DNA from: COE1 sp036310845
GTDB lineage: Bacteria > Bacillota > Clostridia > Lachnospirales > Lachnospiraceae
Direction: 5' to 3'
DNA length: 37,910 nucleotides
Assembly (NCBI GenBank): GCA_036310845.1
Contig: JAXJRB010000194.1
Coordinates: forward strand, 1-37,910
The translations under genes and the position numbers were made by a program. The notes beneath the pieces are model-generated. The model was not told the DNA's origin. It saw only the letters and a program-made list of their open reading frames with translations, and did not search any database. Position 1 is the stretch's first letter, and the number at the start of each line of letters is the position of its first letter. Shown piece by piece: positions 7,074 through 15,773 of the stretch.

Positions 7074-7643
7074 TTAATAATACATATCAAACCCTGTATC
7101 AAGCGTTTTTCCATATGTTTCACCGGCATTTTCCAGTGTTGGCAAAATGTAATCTTTATTGTATCGAACAACTGAAATCCGGTCATATACTCTCATTCCC
7201 ATATGAGTAAGTCCTCTTTCAAATTGTTGCAGACATTCTAGGGATCCACGTCCTGTCCCGCCAGCACATGCCATAAGAATACATCTCTTATCTACTAAGG
7301 CGTGATTCATTGTAGCATCGCACCTACGTAATCTATCAAAGAAAGTCTTGAAACATTCCGTCATATCAGACCAATATACTGCGCTTATCCAGACTATTCC
7401 ATCTGATTCAGAAAGTGATTTATAGATGTCTGCAAAATCATCCTGAATAACACAGCTACCATTCTTATTACATGTGCCCCACCCGTTGCCACAGGCTCTG
7501 CAATGTTCAAGTTTTCTTTTATTTAAATGAATTTCTTCGACATCAGCACCTGCTTTTATTAAACCCTTTATGAATTGTTCCTTTGCTGAAGCTGTTAAGC
7601 CATCTACATTTGGACTTGACCATATAACTACAACCTTACTCAT
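7074..7643 (-). CDS. Iron-sulfur flavoprotein / NADPH-dependent FMN reductase family
   Basis: Flavodoxin-like protein of 189 residues that binds FMN and probably one [4Fe-4S] cluster, moving electrons between low-potential carriers. It begins with a beta strand and a phosphate-binding turn (VVIWSSPNVDGLTASA). The compact cysteine motif HCRACGNGWGTCNKNGSC (about residues 47-64) is that of Isf-type flavoproteins. Later IVWISAVYWSDMTECFKTFFDRL gives the flavin-contact segment, and ACAGGTGRGSLE follows. GGAGA precedes the ATG. It is transcribed away from the riboswitch unit on the same strand, about 40 bases before that unit's promoter. Its natural electron partner is unknown; the neighbouring nitrogenase-like system needs a low-potential donor, but a link is speculative. 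Confidence 0.85.
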   Translation of the reverse strand: MSKVVVIWSSPNVDGLTASAKEQFIKGLIKAGADVEEIHLNKRKLEHCRACGNGWGTCNKNGSCVIQDDFADIYKSLSESDGIVWISAVYWSDMTECFKTFFDRLRRCDATMNHALVDKRCILMACAGGTGRGSLECLQQFERGLTHMGMRVYDRISVVRYNKDYILPTLENAGETYGKTLDTGFDMYY

Positions 7644-7752
7644 ATCCTTTATCTCCTTTCACACTTCACAATACATTTTCAAATGTTATTCTCTTTTGAA
7701 TAATACTAATATTTTCACCTAATTTTCGCCCACATCAACTCAAACATTTATA

Positions 7753-8895
7753 TTATCGTCTCTCCAAAGCCACGACACACTCCACATGTTCCGTCCACCC
7801 AAACATATCAACCGGCCATGCTTCCTGTGCAACATATCCTTGTTTCTTGAACCATCCCAAATCTCTTCCTAATGTCTCAGGATTGCAGGACACATATACT
7901 ACTCTGTCTGGTTTTAAACTACCAACTGCCTTTACAAAGGCTTCTGTGCTTCCGCTTCTTGGTGGGTCCATCACAACGACGTCAACCTTTTCTTTTTCTT
8001 GTGACATTCGTGTCATGTATTCTGTCGCATCTGCACCTACAAAACGGATATTCTCGATACGATTACGCTTTGCATTTGCTTTTGCATCTCTTACTGCATC
8101 CTTATTCAATTCTATACCAAGTACTTTTCCCGCCTTAGAAGCCATCGCCATACCAATGGTTCCAATACCACAATATGCATCAATAACCATTTCTTTTCCC
8201 GTTAATCCTGCTGCCTGAATCGCTTTCTTATACAACACCTGTGTTTGTGCTGCATTCACCTGATAGAAGGAATTTGGCGAGATCCGAAATCTCAGACCAC
8301 ACAGTACATCCTCAATAAAGCCTTCTCCGTATAAAGGCTTATTCTTATCTCCTAAAACAAAGGTGGTGTTTTGGGAATTAATATTCTGTACAATCGTTGT
8401 AATCTCAGGATGTCTTTTTCTAAGCTCTGCCACAAAGTTATTCTTATGTGGGAACTCTGGTGCTGCGGTTACAAGCACCACCATGATCTGCTTTGTTGAC
8501 ATTCCTTTACGAATAAGTATATGACGCATAAGCCCGCGTCCAGTATCTTCGTTATAAACCCAAAGCTTAAAGCTTTTAATCAGTTCTGTTACCGTCTTAA
8601 TAATTGCCGAAGCCTGCGCATCCTCTATTAAACAATCCTGTATTGGTACAATCGTATGTGTCCCCTCTGCATAAGTTCCTGCAATAACCTCATCCTTATT
8701 TCTTCCAAACACGGCATGAACCTTATTGCGATAATGAAATGGATAATACATACCAGCTACATCATTTACCCTACAGTACTTTCCAATATGCTTCTCCACC
8801 AACTTTTTCTTCTCAATTAACTCTTCTTCATAGCTTGTCTGTCCCATATGACAAGCACCACATTTATCTACATACGGACATTTTTCCTTTATCAT
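7753..8895 (-). CDS. rlmD: 23S rRNA (uracil-C5)-methyltransferase, RlmD/TrmA family
   Basis: SAM-dependent RNA m5U methyltransferase. I choose the ATG at 8895 because GGAGG lies 5 bases upstream; a start 4 codons earlier would overlap that site. The 380-residue protein has an N-terminal [4Fe-4S] Cys cluster (CPYVDKCGACHMG), no full TRAM domain, and the C-terminal Rossmann methyltransferase domain. SAM motifs are VIDAYCGIGTIGMAMA and VLGIELNKDAVRDAKANAKRN. Motif IV is DPPRSGS and the catalytic Cys is in VYVSCNPETLGRDL, with a terminal VDMFGWTEHVECV. The target position (747 or 1939; RlmC, RlmD or dual RlmCD) cannot be fixed by eye. The 98-base gap to the next minus-strand gene holds no clear terminator. 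Confidence 0.9.
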   Translation of the reverse strand: MIKEKCPYVDKCGACHMGQTSYEEELIEKKKLVEKHIGKYCRVNDVAGMYYPFHYRNKVHAVFGRNKDEVIAGTYAEGTHTIVPIQDCLIEDAQASAIIKTVTELIKSFKLWVYNEDTGRGLMRHILIRKGMSTKQIMVVLVTAAPEFPHKNNFVAELRKRHPEITTIVQNINSQNTTFVLGDKNKPLYGEGFIEDVLCGLRFRISPNSFYQVNAAQTQVLYKKAIQAAGLTGKEMVIDAYCGIGTIGMAMASKAGKVLGIELNKDAVRDAKANAKRNRIENIRFVGADATEYMTRMSQEKEKVDVVVMDPPRSGSTEAFVKAVGSLKPDRVVYVSCNPETLGRDLGWFKKQGYVAQEAWPVDMFGWTEHVECVVALERR

Positions 8896-8960
8896 AACTA
8901 CCTCCATACCAAATACAAATCACGTAGCCCAAAAGCGTCTCTTGCTACTCTTTTTATCAC

Positions 8961-9004
8961 GCAAAAACTGCTTATGTGTCCTTTATCATAACACATAAGC
9001 AGTT
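8961..9004 (-). terminator. Terminator after the D-Ala-D-Ala carboxypeptidase gene
   Basis: AACTGCTTATGTG pairs with CACATAAGCAGTT (13 bp) and TTTTT follows on the minus strand, 38 bases after the stop codon at 9042. Confidence 0.85.
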
Positions 9005-9041
9005 AAATATCTAGCAACCTATTCTTTACTTATATCGCCTG

Positions 9042-10154
9042 CTATCCTGCAAGCCCGATTTCAATTAGCTTATTTGTTTCGGCAAACTGTTGCTTTTGCC
9101 TCGTTCCATCTGACATCGTATTCGTTGCCGCTCCAAGAATAACCGAAATAACTGTCTTTTTATGATTTCTTGCTGCTGATACAAAGCACAAACCAGAAGA
9201 ACTTGCAGAGCCTGTCTTTCCGCCAACCGCATACGGATTATAATATCCGGAATCCACTGTCAAAAGTGCATTCGTTGTCTCCAGTTTTCGCTCATTTGCC
9301 ATATTCGTTGCCGGAATTATAACCTCTGTCTGTGCTATGATGCTCTCAAATAACGGATACTTCATAGCTTCCTTGGTAATCAAGAAAAGACTGTATGCAT
9401 TCGAATAATGATTCGCTTCCGGATAACCAGATGTATTTACGAAATTTGTTTCCGTACATCCTAATGCCGCAGCCCTTGCATTCATCATCACAACAAAGTT
9501 ATCGACACTCCCCGCTACCGTTTCTGCCAATACATTACATGCATGACAATCCGAAACCATCATCACAGACTGCAACAACGTAAGCACATTCATAACCTCG
9601 CCTGCTTTTAAACGCGGCTTCACATGACTGGCATCATTTGGAACTCCTGCAAGTGCTGTAGGTGATACCGCAACCGGCGTGTCAAGCGCAATTTGTCCTG
9701 ATGCAATCGCATCCATCACCAATAGCGCTGTCATAATCTTAGTTGTACTTGCCGGCGCCAGTCTGTCTGTTGCATTCTGTGCATAAATCAATGCTCCACT
9801 ATTTGCATCTCCCACAAGCGCTGCCTTCGCATCTACACTGTTCAGCTTATATGCCTGTGTACCTGTGCTGACTGACAATGCCTTTCCATGAATATAATAC
9901 GTTACCCCGTTGATATTTACCTGAAAGTATCCATTATCTGTAATTCCAGTTATCTGCACGGGAAAATCACCCGGAAATACTGCCGCTAATGTAGACGGAT
10001 CGGGCTGAGTAAATACCTCCGCTCCTCTTCCTGTATACAATACTCCCGCTGTTGGCGTTACTGTAAACTCTGCTGCCTGCGTCGTCATTCCTCCCAAGAA
10101 AACAACCATGACTAATAGCGTAAGTAACCCCTTTATTCCCCTTATGTACTTCAT
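9042..10154 (-). CDS. D-alanyl-D-alanine carboxypeptidase (S11) with N-terminal SH3-like domain
   Basis: Secreted penicillin-binding protein trimming peptidoglycan stem peptides. It has a signal peptide ending around AQA (residue 28) and a bacterial SH3-like region (about 38-95), then the S11 domain. Catalytic motifs are STTK (in APASTTKIMTALLV, about residues 136-139) and KTG in VGGKTGSASSSGLC near 315. The central S-x-N motif appears as SDC (MMVSDCHACNVLAE), with Cys in place of the usual Asn. The following HYSNAYSLFLITKEAMKYPLF block is normal. The SH3 part resembles that of the secreted protein at 11025-11918, so the two genes may share a wall-binding module. DacF-like in function by family; the altered motif leaves activity less certain. 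Confidence 0.88.
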   Translation of the reverse strand: MKYIRGIKGLLTLLVMVVFLGGMTTQAAEFTVTPTAGVLYTGRGAEVFTQPDPSTLAAVFPGDFPVQITGITDNGYFQVNINGVTYYIHGKALSVSTGTQAYKLNSVDAKAALVGDANSGALIYAQNATDRLAPASTTKIMTALLVMDAIASGQIALDTPVAVSPTALAGVPNDASHVKPRLKAGEVMNVLTLLQSVMMVSDCHACNVLAETVAGSVDNFVVMMNARAAALGCTETNFVNTSGYPEANHYSNAYSLFLITKEAMKYPLFESIIAQTEVIIPATNMANERKLETTNALLTVDSGYYNPYAVGGKTGSASSSGLCFVSAARNHKKTVISVILGAATNTMSDGTRQKQQFAETNKLIEIGLAG

Positions 10155-10205
10155 TCTTATACCTTAACCTTTCCTAATCACGATACCGTGCCTTTATACC
10201 CCTCT

Positions 10206-11006
10206 TTATCCAAACAGTTCCTTTAAGTTTTCTAAATACTGCTTCATAACCTTATTCTCTGAAAATTCCTTTAATGCCTCTGCACAGGAATAATAATACC
10301 ATGCATGCTTATCCTTATCATGCTGGTTAAATTTCTGCCAAATATCATCACCTATATGGCGCCATTCCTTTATCAATGACTCCGCATTTGCCGCCTTATC
10401 TGCCAATGTAATTACTTTTATCGGATATTCGGCTATCTGCAAATGCTGTATCGTCTCCTGCTTACGAATTTCCCATGTATCACATGCTGGAATTCCAGGT
10501 CTTTTATCCTCAGACTCTGCAGCAATATAAGAGGCTACTGTTTTTCCAAACTCTCTTTCTATATCCTCAAGTGTCGCTTCTGTATCCTCCACTGTGTCAT
10601 GAAGGATAACCGCTATCAAAAGATCCACATCATCGGTTAATTCCATAGCGTAATTCATAGCCATAATAATATGTGCAAAATATGGAATTTGTGTTCCTTT
10701 CCGATATTGCCCATTATGTGCATTCGCAGAAAAAGCATAGGCTTTTGCAAGTCTCTCATCAAATCCTTTTACCAATGGAAAAAGTGGTAAAGCTCCTTTT
10801 TTTATTGCTGTGTCATTTTTTATCCACAACTCCTTGGGATTTTTCGTGATATTTTCCACAGAATCTTCTCCATCGTATACACAAATGGGGATTTCATTCT
10901 CTTTCGTACCACCATAACACGGACACCCCTTGCCGCACACCTGCTCATCCAAGCACTTATTCAGTACACCGTGAATTGCCCTACAATAAAAGTTTCCCTT
11001 GCTCAT
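10206..11006 (-). CDS. HD-domain hydrolase (RelA/SpoT-type HD, possible small alarmone hydrolase)
   Basis: Protein of 266 residues with a central HD domain (about 85-180). Metal-binding signatures are the His of AHNGQYRKG, YFAHIIMAMNYAME, and the HD pair in AVILHDTVEDTEATLEDIEREFG. This is the pattern of the (p)ppGpp hydrolase half of RelA/SpoT and of MESH1-like proteins. No synthetase domain follows. The N-terminal 35 residues contain four cysteines (CRAIHGVLNKCLDEQVCGKGCPCYG) that could bind zinc or an iron-sulfur cluster. AGAGGAAAAGCAGG lies before the ATG. It sits 18 bases after the SH3-containing secreted protein gene and ahead of the carboxypeptidase gene. The true substrate, ppGpp or another nucleotide, is not determined. 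Confidence 0.8.
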   Translation of the reverse strand: MSKGNFYCRAIHGVLNKCLDEQVCGKGCPCYGGTKENEIPICVYDGEDSVENITKNPKELWIKNDTAIKKGALPLFPLVKGFDERLAKAYAFSANAHNGQYRKGTQIPYFAHIIMAMNYAMELTDDVDLLIAVILHDTVEDTEATLEDIEREFGKTVASYIAAESEDKRPGIPACDTWEIRKQETIQHLQIAEYPIKVITLADKAANAESLIKEWRHIGDDIWQKFNQHDKDKHAWYYYSCAEALKEFSENKVMKQYLENLKELFG

Positions 11007-11024
11007 CCTGCTTTTCCTCTGCTT

Positions 11025-11918
11025 TTATTTTTTCTCTCGACTAAACTCAAGAATCCAACCATAAGTTGTCTTCGTGTCCTCATTCTCAAAGGAACCATAG
11101 TCCATTTCATACCGGAAGCTGATTCCCTGCTCTGCTTTTATATCTGCAAGCACCTCACTCAGTACATTTTCCATCTTCGTACTCTCCGAACCAACAATCG
11201 CATTTTTATATACTGTACTAAATTCCTTGTATTCATAACGAATTGCCCGATTGATAATAACCTTTAAATCCTCTTCGGTCCTTACAGGACCCCATAGGCT
11301 GTTTTCCAAATATTCGTTACGATACTGCACTAAATAATCCTTTTTTGTAGCTGGCACCTTATCCTTTTTCTTTACTGCCTCGTCATAAGCCTCTAGCAAA
11401 GTTAGCTCCTCATCAGCCAAAATGCAATTATCTATCGTTGCATTTCCCATTAAATAGGAATCCAAATACTTGATATAGTGATTGGCATCCATCTTCTGTA
11501 CATCTTCTACCGAAAAAGCACGAAGCTGCGAGTTCGTAAAGAAGGAAAATGTTCCTTTGGTCAATTTCGTTATTTCATCCGCTCCATAAGACTTTTCCTT
11601 ACTCTTATTTGCCTTTTCCTCTAATCCATAGCCAGGAATATAATAGGTGCCCTCTAAATCAATCCGAAACCATCCATTTGAAGTAACTCCGGTAACATCT
11701 ACTGGCAAGTCAGGTGATATCGTTGTTACAAGCACAGAATTAAAATCGGGTGATGTATATACGGTTGCTTTATCATTGGTATACATAATTGACTTACATT
11801 CTTTTACCGTATAAGTCTCTGCCGCTACAATACGGCTCTTCACCGTCCCCACAAGCAGTATACCTGCTAATATACATGTTGCTACCTTCGCAAATCCTTT
11901 GCTCCCCTTCTTTTTCAT
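11025..11918 (-). CDS. Secreted protein with N-terminal SH3-like domain, function unknown
   Basis: Protein of 297 residues with a basic N-terminus and a hydrophobic segment (ATCILAGILLVGTV), cleaved probably near residue 33. Residues about 40-97 form an SH3-like module (TVYTSPDFN...DLPVDVTGVTSNGWFRI), closely parallel to the one in the nearby carboxypeptidase. The remaining 200 residues have mostly polar, helix-prone sequence with no motif that I recognise. There are no catalytic signatures. It sits between the HD hydrolase and an M13 peptidase on the same strand, with short gaps of 18 and 43 bases, so these genes are probably one transcript. A role at the cell wall is plausible from the SH3 module only. 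Confidence 0.75.
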   Translation of the reverse strand: MKKKGSKGFAKVATCILAGILLVGTVKSRIVAAETYTVKECKSIMYTNDKATVYTSPDFNSVLVTTISPDLPVDVTGVTSNGWFRIDLEGTYYIPGYGLEEKANKSKEKSYGADEITKLTKGTFSFFTNSQLRAFSVEDVQKMDANHYIKYLDSYLMGNATIDNCILADEELTLLEAYDEAVKKKDKVPATKKDYLVQYRNEYLENSLWGPVRTEEDLKVIINRAIRYEYKEFSTVYKNAIVGSESTKMENVLSEVLADIKAEQGISFRYEMDYGSFENEDTKTTYGWILEFSREKK

Positions 11919-11961
11919 GCTGTCGTCCCCCTTCTAAGTTAATCACATTTACACCTAGTCC

Positions 11962-14031
11962 TTATTTCCACACCCCAACTCTGTATTCGGGTGCTACATA
12001 CATACCATCCGTTTCTTCTATATCATACACTTCATAAAATGCATCATTGGAACTTAATACCGCATTGACCCTTACCTTATTAGGCGCATGTGTGTCATTG
12101 CTAAGCAGATACATCTGATACGCAATCGTTTCTTCACTCGCCCAAATATATGCCAGCTGCGAAAAAAACTGCGCTAATCCGTCCTTATCCCCTGATAAAA
12201 TAGAAGTGATACAAGTCATTGCTCCCAAATCAGCAATATTCTCTGACAATGTTAAAGAGCCATCCACCTTCATTCCTGCAACCTCATAATTTCCATAATA
12301 ATCTACAATGGACTGCGAAAGCTCTTTATATTTCTGAAGCTCCTCCTGTGTCCACCAGACACTATAATTGCCATACTCGTCATATAGAGCTCCATTAGAA
12401 TCAAATGCATGCGTAATCTCATGTGCTATAACATAACCAATACCACCAAGATTACTTGCCTCATCTCCTTTTGGATCATAAAATGGTGGCTGTAAAATAG
12501 CTGCCGGAAATACGATTTCGTTATTGTTCGGATTATAATATGCATTTACGGTTTGTGGAGTCATACTCCACGTCGTGCGGTCTACCGGTCGATTCAAATC
12601 CTGCAAATTGTCTTCAATAGATACCTGCATGTTGACAAGCATATTGGACAACAAGCTTCCACCTTCAGAGATTGGTGTTACCTGCATCATTTCCATGCTT
12701 TCCGGCCATTCATCAGGATAACCTATTTTGACTTGCATGGTATCTAATTTGCAAATAGCCTTTTCTTTAGTCGCTTCACTCATCCATTCCTGATTGCGGA
12801 TAATCTCCTTATAGGCTTCCTTTATTTTTTCAATCATTGATTCAACATCCGCTTTACTTTCCTCGGAGAAATATTTCTCTACATATATTTTTCCAAAATC
12901 CCAAGAAAGCATATCCTGTGTGAGATTCATCCAAATATCCTCATCACTTAGGCTACTAGTCACACCATGCAGCTGTCTATCTAAATCATCTGCCAGTTTT
13001 GCATACTCTTCTGTCGAATATTCTGCCACATCATTCAACATAACAAAGGTAGAAAAATCCTTTAAAACTTCTAGATTTTCTTCTACCAATAATTCATTAA
13101 TCTTTTTCGCCTGCTTAACATCCGAAACAATATATTTGTCAGCAGAATCAATACGAAGAGTTTTTAGCATCTTTTCTACGTCCACGTTCGTATAAAGCTC
13201 TTGAAGCTCTTCCTTCGTAAAAACATTATAGGTAATAGAAGGACTATAATATTCTTCCATGGACAAAGAGCTAGAACAGATGTCACGCAACAAAACATCA
13301 ATCTCACTTACCGTATCTGCTGCTTCTTCCTGTGACATACCAAATTCCTCCAGCATATTCCTCATATAAGTATAATAGACATCCACATATTCCTTCATTT
13401 GTGGATTTTCTAAATATTCCTTACCAATCAAAGTATCTGCATACATCATATAAACAGAATTCATACTGGAATCTGCCATATCCTGATCAATATAGTAACC
13501 ACCAACGATACTACTAAAACCAAATTCGCCACTTAATAAGGACAAGGCATTTACATATTCTTCAATGGTAGTTGCATTACGAATCGTATCCATGTGTGGC
13601 TGCAAAGGTCCTAGCCCTGTAGCATTACGGTTCTCTACATTACTAATGCATTCATACATATCTTTAATCTTCTGCTCTGATGTTCCCTTTGGATAAATTT
13701 TTTCACTTTTTGCCAGCTCTAGAATAATCTCATCCATATCGTGATCGGCAACCGCCATTAACTCTCCAAACCAAGTCCACTGCGCATCTGTCTCTCCAAG
13801 CTCCACCATATCAAGGATATCTTCATTCACATATTCATAAAAATCATCCTGATACCGCTTTTTTTCTTTTCTTTCCTGTGTATCATTTTCTTCTACTGCT
13901 TCCCGTTTGACTTCTCCAACCGATGACTTCGTATTGGACATAAAATGAATAAATGGTGATAATACGCCACATCCTGTTAACTGAACAGTCACAATGCCAG
14001 CCAGGAACAGTGTTGCAATTCTTTTTCTCAT
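11962..14031 (-). CDS. M13-family zinc metallopeptidase (neprilysin/PepO-like) lipoprotein
   Basis: Surface oligopeptidase of 689 residues. A lipoprotein signal ends in QLTGC (Cys21). The N-terminal half is the helical M13_N domain, starting at DDFYEYVNEDILD. The C-terminal catalytic domain has NAYYNPNNNEIVFPAAIL, the zinc motif HEITH at about residues 537-541, and the third ligand Glu in ENIADLGA at about 597. It ends with the substrate-side block KVRVNAVLSSNDAFYEVYDI...GMYVAPEYRVGVW. Spacing and length match PepO. GGAG precedes the ATG and a clear promoter lies at 14068-14096. It likely degrades extracellular peptides for nutrition or turnover; the specific targets are unknown. Confidence 0.92.
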   Translation of the reverse strand: MRKRIATLFLAGIVTVQLTGCGVLSPFIHFMSNTKSSVGEVKREAVEENDTQERKEKKRYQDDFYEYVNEDILDMVELGETDAQWTWFGELMAVADHDMDEIILELAKSEKIYPKGTSEQKIKDMYECISNVENRNATGLGPLQPHMDTIRNATTIEEYVNALSLLSGEFGFSSIVGGYYIDQDMADSSMNSVYMMYADTLIGKEYLENPQMKEYVDVYYTYMRNMLEEFGMSQEEAADTVSEIDVLLRDICSSSLSMEEYYSPSITYNVFTKEELQELYTNVDVEKMLKTLRIDSADKYIVSDVKQAKKINELLVEENLEVLKDFSTFVMLNDVAEYSTEEYAKLADDLDRQLHGVTSSLSDEDIWMNLTQDMLSWDFGKIYVEKYFSEESKADVESMIEKIKEAYKEIIRNQEWMSEATKEKAICKLDTMQVKIGYPDEWPESMEMMQVTPISEGGSLLSNMLVNMQVSIEDNLQDLNRPVDRTTWSMTPQTVNAYYNPNNNEIVFPAAILQPPFYDPKGDEASNLGGIGYVIAHEITHAFDSNGALYDEYGNYSVWWTQEELQKYKELSQSIVDYYGNYEVAGMKVDGSLTLSENIADLGAMTCITSILSGDKDGLAQFFSQLAYIWASEETIAYQMYLLSNDTHAPNKVRVNAVLSSNDAFYEVYDIEETDGMYVAPEYRVGVWK

Positions 14032-14067
14032 TTACATAACTCCAATTCTTATACAACTCTCTTCCTT

Positions 14068-14096
14068 ATTTTATACTAAAAACAAAGAAAGTACAA
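14068..14096 (-). promoter_or_regulatory. Promoter of the M13 peptidase gene (probably of the 14031-9042 group)
   Basis: TTGTAC (14096-14091), a 17-base spacer and TAAAAT (14073-14068), 37 bases upstream of the start codon. Confidence 0.6.
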
Positions 14097-14193
14097 CTCA
14101 ATACTATGTCCTACTTCTTAATTTTCTGTCTACTTATTTATGCATAAAATTTGCCACTCCTTAATAATAACGTGATATAATAAGTAAATATTA

Positions 14194-14236
14194 TGGTAAC
14201 TATAAAAATAATGCGTTACTGTTTACTCGTACCTTA
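14194..14236 (+). repeat. GTTAC-type leader repeat, copy upstream of the GDPD gene
   Basis: GGTAACTATAAAAATAATGCGTTACTG continues into ATTCCAGTAACG; GCGTTACTG and CCAGTAACG form a second inverted pair. The sense-strand start GGTAACTAT is shared with copies before the binding-protein, acpP and DUF3048 genes, in the same orientation relative to the gene. A weak promoter (TTGCCA, 19 bases, TATAAT at 14176-14181) lies just upstream. Confidence 0.5.
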
Positions 14237-14292
14237 TTCCAGTAACGATGATTCCCCTTTACAAATCACTTAAGAATCGAGGCAATAACAAT

Positions 14293-15144
14293 ATGAAAAC
14301 AATTCTAATGATCCTTTTGGTGCTTTTTATCCTTTATCTATGTGCTATTAAACCCCGCATCTTAAAAAAGCCCAATTACCAACCCTTTTTCTCATATAAA
14401 TATGCACACCGCGGACTGCATAATATGAATCCTTACTTAAAGGAAGAAAACAACCCCTATTATTGCAATAGCGGCTGTTTCCCTGAAAATTCCTACTCTG
14501 CCATCAAGCGTGCTGCTGATTATGGATATGGTATTGAATTCGATGTACATCTTACCAAAGACGGTATTCCCGTCGTATTTCATGATGACACGCTAAATCG
14601 TATTTGTGGTGTAGACGGCAAAATAAAAGATTACACCTTTGAAGAGCTTCAACAGTTTCGTCTCATGGGAACAGAAGAAAAGATTCCTGCTTTCGCAGAT
14701 GTATTAAAAGCTGTAAACGGCAGAACCCCTCTTATTATTGAATATAAAGTGGAAAATAATACAAATGCCTTATGCAAAACCTGCAATGATATACTTAAAA
14801 ATTACAATGGTTTATATTGTATCGAGTCCTTTCATCCCATGGCTGTACGCTGGTATCGTAAGAACCGCCCTGATATAGTTAGAGGACAATTATCAGAAAA
14901 CTTTATGAAAACAAATGCGAACGCTTTGTATTTCTTCTTGTCTCATTTACAGTTTAACTTCCTGACAACACCGGATTTCATTGCTTATAATCATAAGCAT
15001 CATAAAACACTAGCTCGAACACTTTGTCGAAAACTATACGGCTGTCTGTCTGTTGCATGGACCATCCGTTCTCAAGAAGCATTGGATAATATGAAATCAC
15101 ATTTTGATTTATTCATATTTGAAGACTTTATACCACAGGATTAA
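14293..15144 (+). CDS. Membrane-anchored glycerophosphodiester phosphodiesterase family protein
   Basis: GDPD-family phosphodiesterase that splits glycerophosphodiesters into glycerol 3-phosphate and alcohol. I choose the ATG at 14293 because GAGG lies about 10 bases upstream; the longer frame from 14248 has no ribosome site. The 283-residue protein begins with a membrane segment (ILMILLVLFILYLCAI). The TIM-barrel domain has YAHRGLHN, ENSYSAIKRAADYGYGIEFDVHLTKDGIPVVFHDDTLNRICG (catalytic His, Glu, Asp and His of the family) and later IIEYKVEN and YCIESFHP. All metal ligands appear intact. It stands alone on the plus strand; neighbours give no further clue. Lipid head-group turnover at the membrane is likely. 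Confidence 0.88.
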   Translation: MKTILMILLVLFILYLCAIKPRILKKPNYQPFFSYKYAHRGLHNMNPYLKEENNPYYCNSGCFPENSYSAIKRAADYGYGIEFDVHLTKDGIPVVFHDDTLNRICGVDGKIKDYTFEELQQFRLMGTEEKIPAFADVLKAVNGRTPLIIEYKVENNTNALCKTCNDILKNYNGLYCIESFHPMAVRWYRKNRPDIVRGQLSENFMKTNANALYFFLSHLQFNFLTTPDFIAYNHKHHKTLARTLCRKLYGCLSVAWTIRSQEALDNMKSHFDLFIFEDFIPQD

Positions 15145-15415
15145 TTTTGGTTTTCACTGTTCATTATAGAGGAAATACAGCATAAATATTATTTAATGTG
15201 CACTATTTATGTAAATTTACTAAATATTTTGTGTGATATTTCCAATATCATCTTACGTAAACCTATGCTATACTATTATTGTTATATCGGATATGGAAAT
15301 TAGTGGTAAGCATTTTCCAAGAGCCCTTTAGGGAAGCCGACCGACACAACTAACATACTACTTTACATTTATACTTGAAATTTTACTAGATTATACGGCT
15401 TTAGCTTGCATGGGT

Positions 15416-15553
15416 ATGACAACAGGGTTTGACATCAGGATTAACATCTGGGGTTTGACATCAGTACAGACATTTTTTATTAGACAGCAGTAATTGACAG
15501 CATGAACTGACATCTGGATTGACTACTTGGATTGACATCAGAATTGACATCAT
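15416..15553. repeat. Array of eleven degenerate TTGACATCAG-type units
   Basis: Ten-base units related to TTGACATCAG start at 15416, 15429, 15441, 15455, 15467, 15481, 15494, 15508, 15519, 15532 and 15544, a period of 11-14 bases (mean about 12.8). Three are exact TTGACATCAG; others differ by one to four bases. The array is not a multiple of three, contains stops, and has no spacer-repeat structure like CRISPR. It lies between the GDPD gene and a terminator. It could bind a protein repeatedly or be part of a noncoding transcript. Confidence 0.7.
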
Positions 15554-15588
15554 CGAAAATGCGACCTTATCGCCATATTATAACAATA

Positions 15589-15619
15589 AAGGCTCCTGTT
15601 ATACAGGAGCTTTTTTTTT
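15589..15619 (+). terminator. Strong terminator downstream of the TTGACATC array
   Basis: GCTCCTGT/ACAGGAGC with a three-base loop, followed by nine T. It points at a transcript on the plus strand that ends here, either the GDPD mRNA with a 450-base tail or a separate noncoding RNA. Confidence 0.88.
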
Positions 15620-15691
15620 AACAAAATTACAGTTGTTTTTTTGTCATTCCGTACAATTTTTAAATTATTTACATAATTCTGAAAAAATGAC

Positions 15692-15720
15692 TTGAAATTA
15701 CTCGAAAAATTATGTATTAT
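15692..15720 (+). promoter_or_regulatory. Promoter of the small antitoxin-like gene
   Basis: TTGAAA (15692-15697), a 17-base spacer and TATTAT (15715-15720), 53 bases before the start codon; AGGAGG at 15761-15766 is the ribosome site. Confidence 0.65.
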
Positions 15721-15773
15721 TTAAAAAGTCACAAATATATTCCCCAAAGTGACAAGAATCAGGAGGTTCCCCC

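Larger units (their letters stand above)
15145..15691. other. Gene-free interval with repeat array and terminator
   Basis: About 550 bases without a credible coding frame. The first 270 bases hold an AT-rich stretch with a -10-like TATACT near 15272 but no good -35, and a GC-richer segment near 15300-15350 with the small palindrome CCCTTTAGGG, which may be structured. Then follow the TTGACATC array and the terminator at 15589-15619. A noncoding RNA of about 300 bases ending at that terminator is possible but not proven; I found no known RNA family in it. Confidence 0.4.

Noticed and set aside
7004..7643. Iron-sulfur flavoprotein as the dedicated donor of the nitrogenase-like enzyme
   Set aside because: It is separated by the independent riboswitch unit and a terminator; only proximity supports it.
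15398..15492. A 25-codon frame starting MTTGFDIRINIW inside the TTGACATC array
   Set aside because: No ribosome site, and it arises from the repeats; neighbouring units are interrupted by stops.
15416..15553. CRISPR array
   Set aside because: Units are about 10 bases, spaced 11-14 bases start to start, degenerate, without unique spacers or cas genes.
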